Source: Pseudomonas brassicacearum (GTDB lineage Bacteria > Pseudomonadota > Gammaproteobacteria > Pseudomonadales > Pseudomonadaceae). Taken from it: a stretch of 64,000 nucleotides of DNA. The notes under the pieces were generated by a model. That model saw only the letters and a list, made by a program, of their open reading frames with translations. It had not been told where the DNA came from and ran no database searches. Every line of letters starts with the position of its first letter. Position 1 is the stretch's first letter. A program made the position numbers and the translations under genes. Positions 12,605-21,533 of this stretch are shown here, one piece after another. Location of the stretch: positions 800,001-864,000 of the forward strand of contig NZ_CP007410.1 of the NCBI RefSeq assembly GCF_000585995.1. The letters are read 5' to 3'.

Positions 12605-13869
12605 GTTTGTCCAAACCACGGATCCGTCCCACCTTGGGCTCGGTCATCGGTCGCGGCCACCTGATCGTCGCGTTGGTGGCAATCACCATGGCCAGCGTTT
12701 CCCTGACCCTGCTCGGCGTGCTTGCGTTGCGGGTCTACGCCGATCACAACCTGCACCTGATCGCCCGTTCGATCAACTACACCGTGGAAGCGGCCGTGGT
12801 GTTCGATGACGCGGCGGCAGCCACCGAAGCGCTGGCTCTGATTGCCTCCACCGAGGAAGTCGCCGATGCCCAGGTATTCAATGAGCACGGCCGCCTGTTG
12901 GCGCGCTGGCAGCGTCCGGAAACCGGTTTATTGTCGGAACTGGAAATGCACATCGCCAAGGCGTTTTTGGAAAAGCCCATCAGCCTGCCGATCGTGCATC
13001 AAGGGGAGAGCATCGGCAGCATTGTGCTGGCGGGGCATGGCGGTAGCCTGTTTCGCTTTTTGCTCAGCGGTTTGGCGGGGATCGTTTTGTGCACGGCGGT
13101 GAGCGCCTGGGTGGCGTTGTATCTGGCGCGGCGCCAATTGCGGGCGATCACCGGGCCGCTGCGCAGCCTGGCGGAGGTGGCCCACGCGGCACGCAGCGAG
13201 CGAGCTCTTGACCGACGCGTGCCGCCGGCTGCCATCGCCGAACTGGATAACCTGGGCAATGACTTCAACGCACTGCTTGATGAGTTGGAGTCCTGGCAGA
13301 CCCACCTGCAAAGCGAGAACGCAACCCTGGCCCACCAAGCCAGTCACGACAGCCTGACCGGGTTGCCGAACCGGGCGTTCTTCGAGGGTCGATTGATCCG
13401 TGCCTTGCGCAATGCCAGCAAACTCGACGAGCAAGTGGCGGTGCTGTATCTGGACAGTGATCGCTTCAAAGGCATCAATGATAATTTCGGCCACGCGGCC
13501 GGTGATGCAGTGCTAACGGCGGTGGCGACGCGGGTCCGGGCGCAGTTGCGTGAGGATGACCTGGTGGCGCGTTTGGGAGGCGACGAATTCGCCGTGCTGC
13601 TGACACCGCTGCACAGCACCGAGGACGCCGAGCGGATTGCCGAGAAAATCATCGCCAGCATGGAAATGCCGATTCAACTGCCCGGCAACGCCTCAGTCCT
13701 GACCTCTCTCAGTATCGGCATTGCCGTTTACCCCGATCATGGCGCCACTCCGGGTGCCTTGCTCAACGCCGCCGACGCGGCGATGTACCAAGCCAAACGC
13801 CTCGCTCGAGGCGGCCAACACACGGCGGAGTTGGAACATTCCGCCGTTGATCTTCAAACCAGGAGCTGA
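12601..13869 (+). CDS. yfiN: Membrane diguanylate cyclase YfiN/TpbB (CHASE-like sensor, HAMP, GGDEF)
   Basis: The gene encodes a 422-aa inner-membrane enzyme that makes cyclic di-GMP. A first transmembrane helix (about 20-45) is followed by a periplasmic sensory domain of roughly 100 aa, a second helix (about 145-175), a HAMP segment and a C-terminal cyclase domain from about 255. The active-site GGDEF is exact (from residue 326). An RxxD inhibitory I-site (REDD) sits five residues before it, so product feedback is expected. The gene order yfiR-yfiN-yfiB with a 4-base ATGA overlap matches the YfiBNR system, in which periplasmic YfiR represses YfiN and the lipoprotein YfiB relieves the repression. 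Confidence 0.93.
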   Translation: MSLSKPRIRPTLGSVIGRGHLIVALVAITMASVSLTLLGVLALRVYADHNLHLIARSINYTVEAAVVFDDAAAATEALALIASTEEVADAQVFNEHGRLLARWQRPETGLLSELEMHIAKAFLEKPISLPIVHQGESIGSIVLAGHGGSLFRFLLSGLAGIVLCTAVSAWVALYLARRQLRAITGPLRSLAEVAHAARSERALDRRVPPAAIAELDNLGNDFNALLDELESWQTHLQSENATLAHQASHDSLTGLPNRAFFEGRLIRALRNASKLDEQVAVLYLDSDRFKGINDNFGHAAGDAVLTAVATRVRAQLREDDLVARLGGDEFAVLLTPLHSTEDAERIAEKIIASMEMPIQLPGNASVLTSLSIGIAVYPDHGATPGALLNAADAAMYQAKRLARGGQHTAELEHSAVDLQTRS

Positions 13870-13872
13870 CTC

Positions 13873-14376
13873 GTGCGTGTATATCCTCAACGTTTCCTGC
13901 AGTGGTTCGCTGCGGTTCTGTTCATCGCCGTCCTGGCCCTGACCGGTTGCCAGACGGCACCACAAAAAGGGCTTACCCCGGCGCAAATTGCCGTACTCAA
14001 GCAACAAGGGTTCGAATTGACTGACGAAGGTTGGGCCTTCGGTCTGTCGGGCAAGGTGCTGTTTAGCAGCGATGTCGAAAACCTGAACCCGGCCAGCACC
14101 GAGATCGTCGAGCGAATCGGCAAGGCGTTGTTGCTGGCCGGCATCGAGCGAGTGCGGATCGATGGACATACCGACGCCTCGGGCTCCCAAGCCTATAACG
14201 AACAACTGTCGATACGTCGGGCCAACAGCGTGAGCAAGGTATTGATCGGTGTAGGCATGCGCGAAGAAAACGTTCAATCGCGCGGTCTCGGCAGCAGCAA
14301 GCCGGTCGCCTCCAACGACACTGTCGACGGGCGTACCGAAAACCGTCGCGTCGCCATCGTGGTCATCGCCGACTAA
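13873..14376 (+). CDS. yfiB: OmpA-family peptidoglycan-binding lipoprotein YfiB
   Basis: This 167-aa outer-membrane lipoprotein has a signal peptide ending in the lipobox LTGC (cysteine near residue 27), followed by an OmpA-like C-terminal domain containing IDGHTDASGSQAYNEQLS and the R-R-A-x-S-V helix that binds peptidoglycan. The start is a GTG at 13873, three nt after the yfiN stop and preceded by AGGAG. In the YfiBNR model YfiB sequesters YfiR at the outer membrane, activating YfiN. Its stop overlaps the stop of the convergent LysR gene by two bases. Confidence 0.92.
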   Translation: MRVYPQRFLQWFAAVLFIAVLALTGCQTAPQKGLTPAQIAVLKQQGFELTDEGWAFGLSGKVLFSSDVENLNPASTEIVERIGKALLLAGIERVRIDGHTDASGSQAYNEQLSIRRANSVSKVLIGVGMREENVQSRGLGSSKPVASNDTVDGRTENRRVAIVVIAD

Positions 14377-15320
14377 TCGGCGAACACCATCTCCCGACTG
14401 TCGCCCATCAGCAATGGCTGGTTCTGTTCAGTCACCTGGCGGATGTAATCCCACAACAAGGTAATCCGCTTGAGCTTCCTCAAGTCCTCCCGGCAGTACA
14501 TCCAGAACTGCCGGGTGACGGTGATCTCCTCCGGCAACACCGGCCGCAGGCGGGGATCCTGGGCGGCGAGGAAGCACGGCAGGATGGCCAGTGACCGCCC
14601 TTGCTGCGCCGCCACGAATTGAGCGATCACGCTGGTGCTGCGCAGATGCGCATTGGCGCCGGGCAGTACGTTGGCCAGGTAGAGCAACTCGGAGCTGAAC
14701 GCCAGGTCGTCCACATAGCTGATGAACGAATGCTTGCTCAGGTCTGCCGGTCGCTGGATGGGTGGGTGGCTGTCCAGGTAGTGCTGGGTGGCATAGAGCT
14801 GCAGCCGGTAGTCGCACAATTTGCAGCACACATACGGGCCATGTTCGGGGCGTTCGAGGGCGATGACGATGTCGGCTTCGCGCTTGGAGAGGCTGATGAA
14901 GTGCGGCAACGGCAGGATGTCCACCGAAATGGCTGGGTAGGCATCGACGAAGTGGCTCAATTGCGGGGTGATGAAGAAGCTGCCGAAACCTTCGGTACAG
15001 CCCATGCGCACGTGGCCGGACAGTGCGACCCCCGATCCTGACACCTGTTCGCAGGCCATGTGCAGGGTACTTTCAATCGACTCGGCGTAACCCAGCAGAC
15101 GCTGGCCTTCGGCGGTCAGGATAAAACCGTTGGTCCGGGATTTTTCGAACAGCAGCGTGCCCAACGAAGCTTCCAGCGAGCTGATGCGTCGCGACACCGT
15201 GGTGTAGTCGACGGCCAGGCGTTTGGCTGCGGTGCTGGCCTTGCGGGTGCGGGCCACTTCGAGGAAGAACTTGAGGTCGTCCCAATTCAGCGACCCCAGG
15301 GAGGTGATGTTTTTTTGCAT
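14373..15320 (-). CDS. LysR-type regulator, divergent from mmsAB
   Basis: This 315-aa LysR-family regulator has an N-terminal winged HTH (LNWDDLKFFLEVARTRKAST, then DYTTVSRRISSLEASLGTLLF) and a C-terminal effector-binding domain. The frame extends to a GTG at 15362, but the ATG at 15320 gives the usual short leader before the HTH. It is transcribed away from mmsA across a 139-nt intergenic region, the usual arrangement for a LysR protein controlling the divergent operon. Control of mmsAB is therefore inferred. P. aeruginosa uses an AraC-type MmsR for this role, so it differs here. Confidence 0.88.
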   Translation of the reverse strand: MQKNITSLGSLNWDDLKFFLEVARTRKASTAAKRLAVDYTTVSRRISSLEASLGTLLFEKSRTNGFILTAEGQRLLGYAESIESTLHMACEQVSGSGVALSGHVRMGCTEGFGSFFITPQLSHFVDAYPAISVDILPLPHFISLSKREADIVIALERPEHGPYVCCKLCDYRLQLYATQHYLDSHPPIQRPADLSKHSFISYVDDLAFSSELLYLANVLPGANAHLRSTSVIAQFVAAQQGRSLAILPCFLAAQDPRLRPVLPEEITVTRQFWMYCREDLRKLKRITLLWDYIRQVTEQNQPLLMGDSREMVFAD

Positions 15321-15459
15321 GATGGACCGGTTTTTATGTGCGTTCTTATTAGAAGTTTGCACATCTATACTCCAAAAACCGTCTCATCACCAAGGTGTCT
15401 ATGCGCCTTGGTCTCTGCTGAACCAGCGCGCTCTATAAGAACAATTCCCGGAGGCCTGC

Positions 15460-16986
15460 ATGAACGTTTCCCTTACGCCCAGTGACACCACCCTGCAAAC
15501 CGTCAAACTGTTGATCGACGGCGAGTGGGTTGAATCCCAGTCCAGCGAATGGCACGACATCGTCAACCCGGCCACCCAGCAGGTGTTGGCGAAGGTGCCG
15601 TTCGCCACGGCATCGGAAGTCGATGCCGCCATCGCCGCCGCCCAGCGTGCTTTCCAGACCTGGAAACTGACGCCCATCGGCGCGCGGATGCGCATCATGC
15701 TCAAGCTCCAGGCCTTGATTCGCGAGCATTCCAAGCGCATTGCCGTCGTGCTCAGCGCCGAACAGGGCAAAACCATCGCTGATGCCGAGGGTGATATTTT
15801 CCGTGGGTTGGAAGTGGTCGAGCACGCTTGCTCCATCGGCACCCTGCAAATGGGCGAGTTTGCCGAGAACGTTGCCGGTGGCGTGGATACCTACACGTTG
15901 CGTCAGCCGATTGGTGTGTGCGCGGGCATTACCCCGTTCAACTTCCCGGCGATGATTCCGCTGTGGATGTTCCCGATGGCCATCGCCTGCGGCAATACCT
16001 TCGTGCTCAAGCCGTCGGAACAGGACCCCTTGTCGACCATGCTGCTGGTGGAGCTGGCCATCGAGGCTGGCGTGCCAGCGGGCGTGCTCAATGTGGTGCA
16101 TGGCGGCAAGGACGTGGTGGATGCGCTGTGCACCCACAAGGACATCAAGGCGGTTTCCTTCGTCGGCTCGACAGCCGTCGGCACCCACGTGTATGACCTG
16201 GCGGGTCGCCATGGCAAGCGCGTGCAGTCGATGATGGGCGCCAAGAACCACGCGGTGGTATTGCCGGACGCCAATCGTGAACAAACCCTCAACGCCCTGG
16301 TCGGGGCCGGTTTCGGCGCGGCGGGCCAGCGTTGCATGGCCACCTCCGTGGTGGTGCTGGTGGGGGCGGCCAAGCAATGGCTGCCGGAGCTCAAGGCCCT
16401 GGCGCAGAAGCTCAAGGTCAACGCCGGCAGCGAGCCAGGCACCGATGTCGGCCCGGTGATCTCCAAGCGGGCCAAGGCGCGGATCCTCGAGTTGATCGAA
16501 AGTGGCGTGAAGGAAGGCGCGAAGCTGGAACTCGATGGCCGTGGCATCAGTGTGCCGGGTTTCGAGCAGGGTAACTTCGTCGGCCCGACCCTGTTTTCCG
16601 GCGTGACCACCAAGATGCGCATCTACACCGAGGAAATCTTCGGCCCGGTGCTGGTGGTGCTGGAAGTCGACACCCTGGCCGAGGCGATTGCCCTGGTCAA
16701 CGCCAACCCGTTTGGCAACGGTACGGGCCTGTTCACCCAGAGCGGTGCGGCGGCACGCAGATTCCAGAGCGAAATCGATGTCGGCCAGGTGGGGATCAAC
16801 ATTCCGATTCCGGTGCCTGTGCCATTTTTCAGCTTCACTGGCTCCCGGGGTTCGAAGCTCGGCGACCTCGGTCCCTACGGCAAACAAGTGGTGCAGTTCT
16901 ACACTCAAACCAAGACCGTCACCGCGCGCTGGTTCGATGATGACAGCGTCAACGACGGTGTGAACACCACCATCAATCTGCGTTAA
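15460..16986 (+). CDS. mmsA: CoA-acylating methylmalonate-semialdehyde dehydrogenase
   Basis: This ALDH-superfamily enzyme converts methylmalonate semialdehyde (and malonate semialdehyde) plus CoA and NAD+ to propionyl-CoA (acetyl-CoA) in valine catabolism. The 508-aa product has [21 protein letters not shown], the glycine motif [12 protein letters not shown] and the catalytic cysteine C292 in [11 protein letters not shown]. These are the MmsA-specific forms of the ALDH motifs. A strong GGAGG site precedes the ATG. mmsB follows after 10 nt, so the two form an operon. Confidence 0.94.
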   Translation: MNVSLTPSDTTLQTVKLLIDGEWVESQSSEWHDIVNPATQQVLAKVPFATASEVDAAIAAAQRAFQTWKLTPIGARMRIMLKLQALIREHSKRIAVVLSAEQGKTIADAEGDIFRGLEVVEHACSIGTLQMGEFAENVAGGVDTYTLRQPIGVCAGITPFNFPAMIPLWMFPMAIACGNTFVLKPSEQDPLSTMLLVELAIEAGVPAGVLNVVHGGKDVVDALCTHKDIKAVSFVGSTAVGTHVYDLAGRHGKRVQSMMGAKNHAVVLPDANREQTLNALVGAGFGAAGQRCMATSVVVLVGAAKQWLPELKALAQKLKVNAGSEPGTDVGPVISKRAKARILELIESGVKEGAKLELDGRGISVPGFEQGNFVGPTLFSGVTTKMRIYTEEIFGPVLVVLEVDTLAEAIALVNANPFGNGTGLFTQSGAAARRFQSEIDVGQVGINIPIPVPVPFFSFTGSRGSKLGDLGPYGKQVVQFYTQTKTVTARWFDDDSVNDGVNTTINLR

Positions 16987-16996
16987 GGAGCCGGAC

Positions 16997-17884
16997 ATGA
17001 ACATCGCATTTATCGGCCTGGGCAACATGGGCGCGCCCATGGCGCGCAACCTGCTCAAGGCCGGCCATTCGCTGAACCTGTTCGACCTGAACCAGACGGT
17101 GTTGGCCGAGTTGGCTGCTTTAGGCGGCACCATTAGCGCCTCGCCTCGTGATGCGGCCCAGGGTGCCGGGCTGGTGATCTCCATGCTGCCGGCCGCCGCC
17201 CATGTGCGCAGTGTCTGGCTGGGTGAAGACGGTGTGCTGGCGGGCATTGCCGCCGGCACGCCAGCGGTGGATTGCAGCACCATCGACCCACAGACCGCTC
17301 GCGATGTCGCCACCGCTGCCGCCAGGCAAGGCGTGGCGATGGCCGACGCACCCGTCTCGGGCGGCACCGGCGGTGCGGCGGCCGGCACGTTGACCTTCAT
17401 GGTCGGTGCCACGGCCGAGCTGTTTGCCACCTTGCAACCGGTACTGGCGCAAATGGGCCGTAACATCGTGCATTGCGGCGAAGTCGGCACCGGGCAGATC
17501 GCCAAGATCTGCAACAACCTGCTGCTGGGGATTTCCATGGTGGGCGTCAGCGAAGCCATGGCCTTGGGCGATGCACTGGGGATCGACACCCAGGTGTTGG
17601 CGGGCATCATCAACAGCTCGACGGGCCGTTGCTGGAGTTCGGACACCTACAACCCATGGCCCGGCGTGATCGAAACGGCGCCGGCGTCTCGAGGCTATAC
17701 CGGTGGTTTCGGCGCGGACTTGATGCTCAAGGATTTGGGCCTGGCCACCGAAGCTGCGCGGCAGGTCCATCAGCCGGTGGTGCTGGGGGCGGTGGCCCAG
17801 CAGTTGTATCAGGCGATGAGCCAGCGGGGCGAGGGAGGCAAGGATTTTTCGGCCATCGTCAACAGCTATCGCAAGCCTCAATAA
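16997..17884 (+). CDS. mmsB: 3-hydroxyisobutyrate dehydrogenase
   Basis: This NAD-dependent dehydrogenase oxidises 3-hydroxyisobutyrate to methylmalonate semialdehyde, the substrate of the preceding mmsA product. The 295-aa protein has the N-terminal dinucleotide motif FIGLGNMGAPMARNLL, the substrate-binding DAPVSGGTGGAAAGTL and the catalytic-lysine region GTGQIAKICNNLLL. Length and motifs are standard for the beta-hydroxyacid dehydrogenase family. AAGGAG lies just before the start. Confidence 0.95.
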   Translation: MNIAFIGLGNMGAPMARNLLKAGHSLNLFDLNQTVLAELAALGGTISASPRDAAQGAGLVISMLPAAAHVRSVWLGEDGVLAGIAAGTPAVDCSTIDPQTARDVATAAARQGVAMADAPVSGGTGGAAAGTLTFMVGATAELFATLQPVLAQMGRNIVHCGEVGTGQIAKICNNLLLGISMVGVSEAMALGDALGIDTQVLAGIINSSTGRCWSSDTYNPWPGVIETAPASRGYTGGFGADLMLKDLGLATEAARQVHQPVVLGAVAQQLYQAMSQRGEGGKDFSAIVNSYRKPQ

Positions 17885-17942
17885 CACGTGGGGCATTGAG
17901 CGAAGCGTTCATCTGCGGCGATGTGCGGATTGAATCGGTCAG

Positions 17943-17964
17943 ACGCGGCGTAAGCCGCGTTTGT
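17943..17964 (+). terminator. Probable terminator after mmsAB
   Basis: A 7-bp GC-rich stem ACGCGGC / GCCGCGT closes a GTAA tetraloop and is followed by a T/G-rich tract (TTGTGGTTT). The stem is good but the T-tract is imperfect. It lies 58 nt after mmsB and would insulate the following cluster. The rest of the 312-nt gap (17885-18196) becomes AT-rich and holds the promoter elements listed separately. I see no gene in it. Confidence 0.6.
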
Positions 17965-18098
17965 GGTTTGAGGCTGCGTTGCCGCCGCAGGAAAATAAAA
18001 GAGTTGGGCAAGATTAGCGAAGCTGTAATAAACCCTATTTAATATATGGACTCGTCCTGCTCATCTTTGACTTTTTATATATATGAAACGTCGTGAGT

Positions 18099-18115
18099 AA
18101 TAACGAGTTGTTATA
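18099..18115 (+). promoter_or_regulatory. Inverted repeat, possible operator of the accessory cluster
   Basis: AATAAC - GAGTT - GTTATA contains a perfect 5-bp inverted repeat (ATAAC/GTTAT) with a 5-nt spacer, flanked by further AT-rich sequence. It ends 12 nt before the -35 element of the predicted promoter, a position typical of an activator site. No regulator gene lies inside the cluster, so the binding protein is unknown. Confidence 0.4.
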
Positions 18116-18126
18116 GTTAAGGTGCC

Positions 18127-18155
18127 TTGACAGAAAAAACTTGTTGCACAATACT
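18127..18155 (+). promoter_or_regulatory. Predicted sigma-70 promoter of the accessory biosynthetic cluster
   Basis: There is a consensus -35 TTGACA (18127-18132), a 17-nt spacer and a -10-like AATACT (18150-18155, 4 of 6 matches). The ribosome-binding site AAGGAG (18182-18187) and ATG at 18197 follow. The spacing leaves a leader of about 35 nt. It is the best promoter I see in this gap. Confidence 0.6.
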
Positions 18156-18196
18156 CGCGGCTCAGGACGAGCACTACTTATCAAGGAGCGATACCC

Positions 18197-19159
18197 ATGC
18201 CTTCGCAGGAAACATGCGTACTTACGACTGCCGGTCTTAAAAAGTTGGCGTTGAATCAGGAATGTCGGGACGCCTTCAGCAAAGACTCATTATTCTTCAG
18301 GTTATTCGAGCAGGCCGCTCACCGCTATATAATCTCCTCGGATCGAGCTGGACTCACTGACAAACTGCAATTGCTCCGCGCCAAAGGCTATCAACTCGGC
18401 GTGGAATATGTCGGCGAGGAGAACCATGATCCGCGCGTTGTACAGTCCTTCGTTGATGAATACCTCGCCGCTATCCAGACTTTTTCAAAGGCTGGATTAA
18501 CTCCGCAATTGGGCTTCGATCTAAGTGCCGTGGGAATGCTCATTTCCCAGGAAACTGCCTATCATAATGCCACTATTCTTTTGTCGGCTGCCGCAGAACA
18601 CAATATTTCCGTGATGATCAGCATGGAGCACTCTTCGGCGGTCGATAAGATCCTCGAAGTGTATTCCAAGTTGGCGCCTGATCACGCCAATGTTGGCCTC
18701 ACCGTACAAGCACACTTGCATAGAACGATTGATGATTTACCAGCAATCATTGGTTATGGTCGTAAGATTAGATTGGTCAAGGGCGTCTATAACGAAGCCC
18801 GTGAAATAGCCCTCCCCCGGGGCGCCGAGCTGGATGAGCGTTACTTGAATTTACTCGCCGCCATCCTCGAGGCCAGGGTTCCGGTCAGTTGCGCCACGCA
18901 GGATCCCCACCTGATCAAGCGCATTTTCGACCAGGGTTACCATTCGCAGATCCAGGAACTGGAAATGCTCCACGGTGTGCAACCCGAGACATTGCGCAAA
19001 GCCAAAGAGGCGGGGCTGGCTTGTCGTATCGCGGCGGTTTATGGCGACAGCTGGTACCTGCATTTTCTGCATCGGCTCGCAGAGTCGCCCGAGAACGTCC
19101 TTGAAGCGCTGGCTGACTTCTACGACCCCTCTCGCATTGTCTTTGGCGCAGGTTACTAA
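18197..19159 (+). CDS. Proline-dehydrogenase-like FAD enzyme with altered substrate-binding motif
   Basis: This 320-aa protein has the proline dehydrogenase (PRODH) beta/alpha-barrel signature and the length of monofunctional bacterial PRODH. Visible blocks are KIRLVKGVYNEA, CATQDPHLI, ELEMLHGV and YGDSWYLHFLHRLAESPEN. Family members oxidise L-proline to pyrroline-5-carboxylate with FAD. In canonical enzymes the last block reads YxxRR, whose Tyr and two Arg bind the proline carboxylate and ring. Here it reads H289-F-L-H292-R293, so two of three substrate residues are changed. I infer a related but different substrate, probably another cyclic or secondary amino acid. It leads the cluster, with AAGGAG before the ATG and the aldolase-like gene 11 nt downstream. 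It is not linked to a P5C dehydrogenase, which argues against ordinary proline catabolism. Confidence 0.82.
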   Translation: MPSQETCVLTTAGLKKLALNQECRDAFSKDSLFFRLFEQAAHRYIISSDRAGLTDKLQLLRAKGYQLGVEYVGEENHDPRVVQSFVDEYLAAIQTFSKAGLTPQLGFDLSAVGMLISQETAYHNATILLSAAAEHNISVMISMEHSSAVDKILEVYSKLAPDHANVGLTVQAHLHRTIDDLPAIIGYGRKIRLVKGVYNEAREIALPRGAELDERYLNLLAAILEARVPVSCATQDPHLIKRIFDQGYHSQIQELEMLHGVQPETLRKAKEAGLACRIAAVYGDSWYLHFLHRLAESPENVLEALADFYDPSRIVFGAGY

Positions 19160-19170
19160 CGGAGCAACTC

Positions 19171-20232
19171 ATGTTTATCGATCTCAGAAGCGATACGGTG
19201 ACCAAGCCAACGGAAGGCATGCGCAAGGCGATTTACCAGGCAGAAGTAGGTGATGATTGCTTCGGTGAAGACCCGACTGTGCGTGCGTTGGAGGAGTACT
19301 GCGCCACTTACTTCCAGAAGGAAGCGGCGCTGTTCACCGCGGGCGGCACCTTGAGCAACCAGTTGGCAATCAAGGCCCTGACGAATCCGGGTGACGAGAT
19401 ATTCCTGGACGCCTCGTACCACATCAATTTCTATGAGTCCGCCTCGACGTCGGCCTTTTCAGGGGTCAACTTTTCGCTTTCCAACCACGACAACGGCCTG
19501 TTCGACGTCAGTGACCTGGAAAAGCTCCATGCCTCCAAATGCCGCTGGAGCCAGAACTACGCTCTGCCACGAGTCGTGGTGATTGAAAACACACTCGGGT
19601 GTAAAGGCGGTGCAGTCTTTCCTTTGCAGCAAATGAACGATGTCTTTACGTACGCCAAGGATATCGGGGCCTATCGTTATCTCGACGGTGCCCGGATTCT
19701 CCATGCGTCGATTGCCTCCGGCATTGACGTGACGTCCTACACCGATAACGCCGATCTCTTGTCCATGTGCCTGTCAAAAGGCCTGGGAGCACCGATCGGT
19801 TCGATCATGGTGGGCTCGCAGGAACTGATACTGCGTGCCAAGAAATACCGCAAATGGTTTGGCGGCGATCTGCACCAGGCCGGCATGATGGCGGCTGCCG
19901 GGCTTTATGCGATGCAAAACCACATCGAGCGGCTGGTCGAAGACCATGAGCACGCGGCGTTGCTGTACCGGTTGCTCAACGACATCGACGAGGCGCCCGC
20001 ACGCTACAAGGGCACCAACATGGTCACCCTGGATATTGCCGCGCTGGGTATTACTCCGGTGCAGTTCGCGGCTCATCTGCGTCAGAAAGGGGTGGGGGGC
20101 TTGCCTTATAACGCCAGGGAAATGCGCTTCATGCCACATATCAACATTACCCGCGACGATATTTATAAAGCCGTCGGTATCATCAAGGATACCGTCCGAG
20201 AGCTCAGTCAGGCGCGGGAGGCGGTCAAGTGA
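19171..20232 (+). CDS. Threonine-aldolase-like PLP enzyme (beta-eliminating lyase family)
   Basis: This 353-aa fold-type I PLP enzyme closely follows the low-specificity L-threonine aldolase pattern. It starts with IDLRSDTVTKPTEGM, then VGDDCFGEDPTVRALE, AALFTAGGTLSNQ, LDGARI and the PLP-lysine motif SKGLGAPIGS (K203). Family enzymes cleave or form beta-hydroxy-alpha-amino acids from glycine and an aldehyde. In this setting a synthetic aldol addition to an aldehyde made by a neighbouring enzyme is plausible, but that is inference. A GGAG site precedes the start. The stop overlaps the GTG start of the ATP-grasp gene (GTGA), so the two are probably translationally coupled. Confidence 0.85.
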   Translation: MFIDLRSDTVTKPTEGMRKAIYQAEVGDDCFGEDPTVRALEEYCATYFQKEAALFTAGGTLSNQLAIKALTNPGDEIFLDASYHINFYESASTSAFSGVNFSLSNHDNGLFDVSDLEKLHASKCRWSQNYALPRVVVIENTLGCKGGAVFPLQQMNDVFTYAKDIGAYRYLDGARILHASIASGIDVTSYTDNADLLSMCLSKGLGAPIGSIMVGSQELILRAKKYRKWFGGDLHQAGMMAAAGLYAMQNHIERLVEDHEHAALLYRLLNDIDEAPARYKGTNMVTLDIAALGITPVQFAAHLRQKGVGGLPYNAREMRFMPHINITRDDIYKAVGIIKDTVRELSQAREAVK

Positions 20233-21533
20233 TCTATAAGAAAAACATTGTGCTGGTCGTGGATGCCTACTCGACCGGCAGCCTTATCGCGCCCGCGTTT
20301 ATTTCCCGTGGATTTGAATGCGTACACCTGCGCTCTACCGCCAGTGTCAACGAGTTCTACAAGTCCTGGTTCCGCCCAGCCGACTTTATCAAGGATATTT
20401 TGTATAGCTCGGATTCTGAGCTGCGCCAGGCGTTATCCGAGTATTCGGTGCAGTTCGTCCTCGCTGGTTGCGAATTTGGCGTCGAACTGACCGCTCATCT
20501 TGCTGGCGTATTCAATATTCCACGCCGTAATGACCCGGCCCACGCCATTCGCTGGCGCGATAAATTTGAAATGCACGAAGCCTTGCAGCGCTCTGGCGTG
20601 CGCTCGATCAAACATTTCAAATCGGATTCGCTGGCAGCGATTCAGGATTGGATAAAAGAGCAGAAAATCCTGCCCGTGGTATTGAAGCCGATCAAAAGCG
20701 CCGGCTCCGACAATATTCATATCTGCACGCAGGAAAGCCAGGTTGAACAGGCTTTCGAGGTGATCAAGTCGAGCCGCAATCTTTTTCTCGAAAACAACGA
20801 GGAAATTCTGGTCCAGCAGTATCTGAATAACTCGGACTTCAAGTCCGAATTGTCGGCGAGCAAATCCAGTGATGTCGACATTGAATACTGCGTTAACACC
20901 GTGAGTGTCGACGGCCAGCATTATGTCAGCGAAATCATCCGGGTGTACCGCACCCGGATCGGGGATTCGCCTGTGCATGACTACAACCAACTGATGTGTC
21001 CGGTGGACAATGCCGAGGTCTACAGTCGTCTGTCGCACTACATTTTTTCCGTGCTCGATGCACTTGGCATCCGGCAGGGCGTGGGCCACAGCGAACTGAT
21101 GATCGTCGACGATGAACCGGTGTTGCTGGAAACAGCGGCTCGCATGCCGGGAGGTATTGACCTGTCGGCCTATACGCGGGCCCTGGGGCATAACCAGCTA
21201 AGCCTGTGGATCGATTCGCTGGTCAACCCCCAGTCCTTTTTCGATTACCGTCAACGACCGAGAAACAAGCTCTACTTCCATTCCAGTTGTGTGTTTCTGA
21301 TCGCTCGACAGGCCGGGCCGATCAAGCAAGCGCCGAACCTCGCTCGGTGGAAAACGATCCCAGGGGTACACAGCATCAAGATCCAGGATGAAGGTACGCT
21401 CAAGGAAACCGTTTCCCTGGAAAACTGCCCGGGGCATGTGTTCATTCTCGACCGCGACCGTGGGGCTATTCAGAAAAGCATCGAGTTGCTGCGCGAGGAT
21501 GAGCCCGGCATCTACAGGGAAATGCTGGCATGA
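20229..21533 (+). CDS. ATP-grasp ligase (L-amino acid ligase-like)
   Basis: This 434-aa ATP-grasp protein has an N-terminal Rossmann-like preATP-grasp segment (NIVLVVDAYSTGS), the ATP-binding PVVLKPIKSAGSDNIHIC block and the metal/ATP-binding region GHSELMIVDDEPVLLETAARMPGG. These match the carboxylate-amine ligase branch that includes bacterial dipeptide ligases such as BacD. They activate a carboxylate as acyl phosphate and join it to an amine. A role in coupling two amino acids or capping the product with an amide bond is likely; the substrates cannot be read from the sequence. The start is GTG, overlapping the upstream stop. Its own stop overlaps the MFS start (ATGA). Confidence 0.83.
   Translation: MIYKKNIVLVVDAYSTGSLIAPAFISRGFECVHLRSTASVNEFYKSWFRPADFIKDILYSSDSELRQALSEYSVQFVLAGCEFGVELTAHLAGVFNIPRRNDPAHAIRWRDKFEMHEALQRSGVRSIKHFKSDSLAAIQDWIKEQKILPVVLKPIKSAGSDNIHICTQESQVEQAFEVIKSSRNLFLENNEEILVQQYLNNSDFKSELSASKSSDVDIEYCVNTVSVDGQHYVSEIIRVYRTRIGDSPVHDYNQLMCPVDNAEVYSRLSHYIFSVLDALGIRQGVGHSELMIVDDEPVLLETAARMPGGIDLSAYTRALGHNQLSLWIDSLVNPQSFFDYRQRPRNKLYFHSSCVFLIARQAGPIKQAPNLARWKTIPGVHSIKIQDEGTLKETVSLENCPGHVFILDRDRGAIQKSIELLREDEPGIYREMLA

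Noticed and set aside
15433..17646. Minus-strand ORF of 737 codons opposite mmsA/mmsB
   Set aside because: It is a shadow of two conserved dehydrogenase genes, caused by low stop frequency in high-GC third positions.
18051..18170. 9-bp inverted repeat CTCGTCCTG ... CAGGACGAG spanning the cluster promoter
   Set aside because: The arms are about 110 nt apart with no pairing between them. This could arise by chance, and no site or attenuator model fits it.
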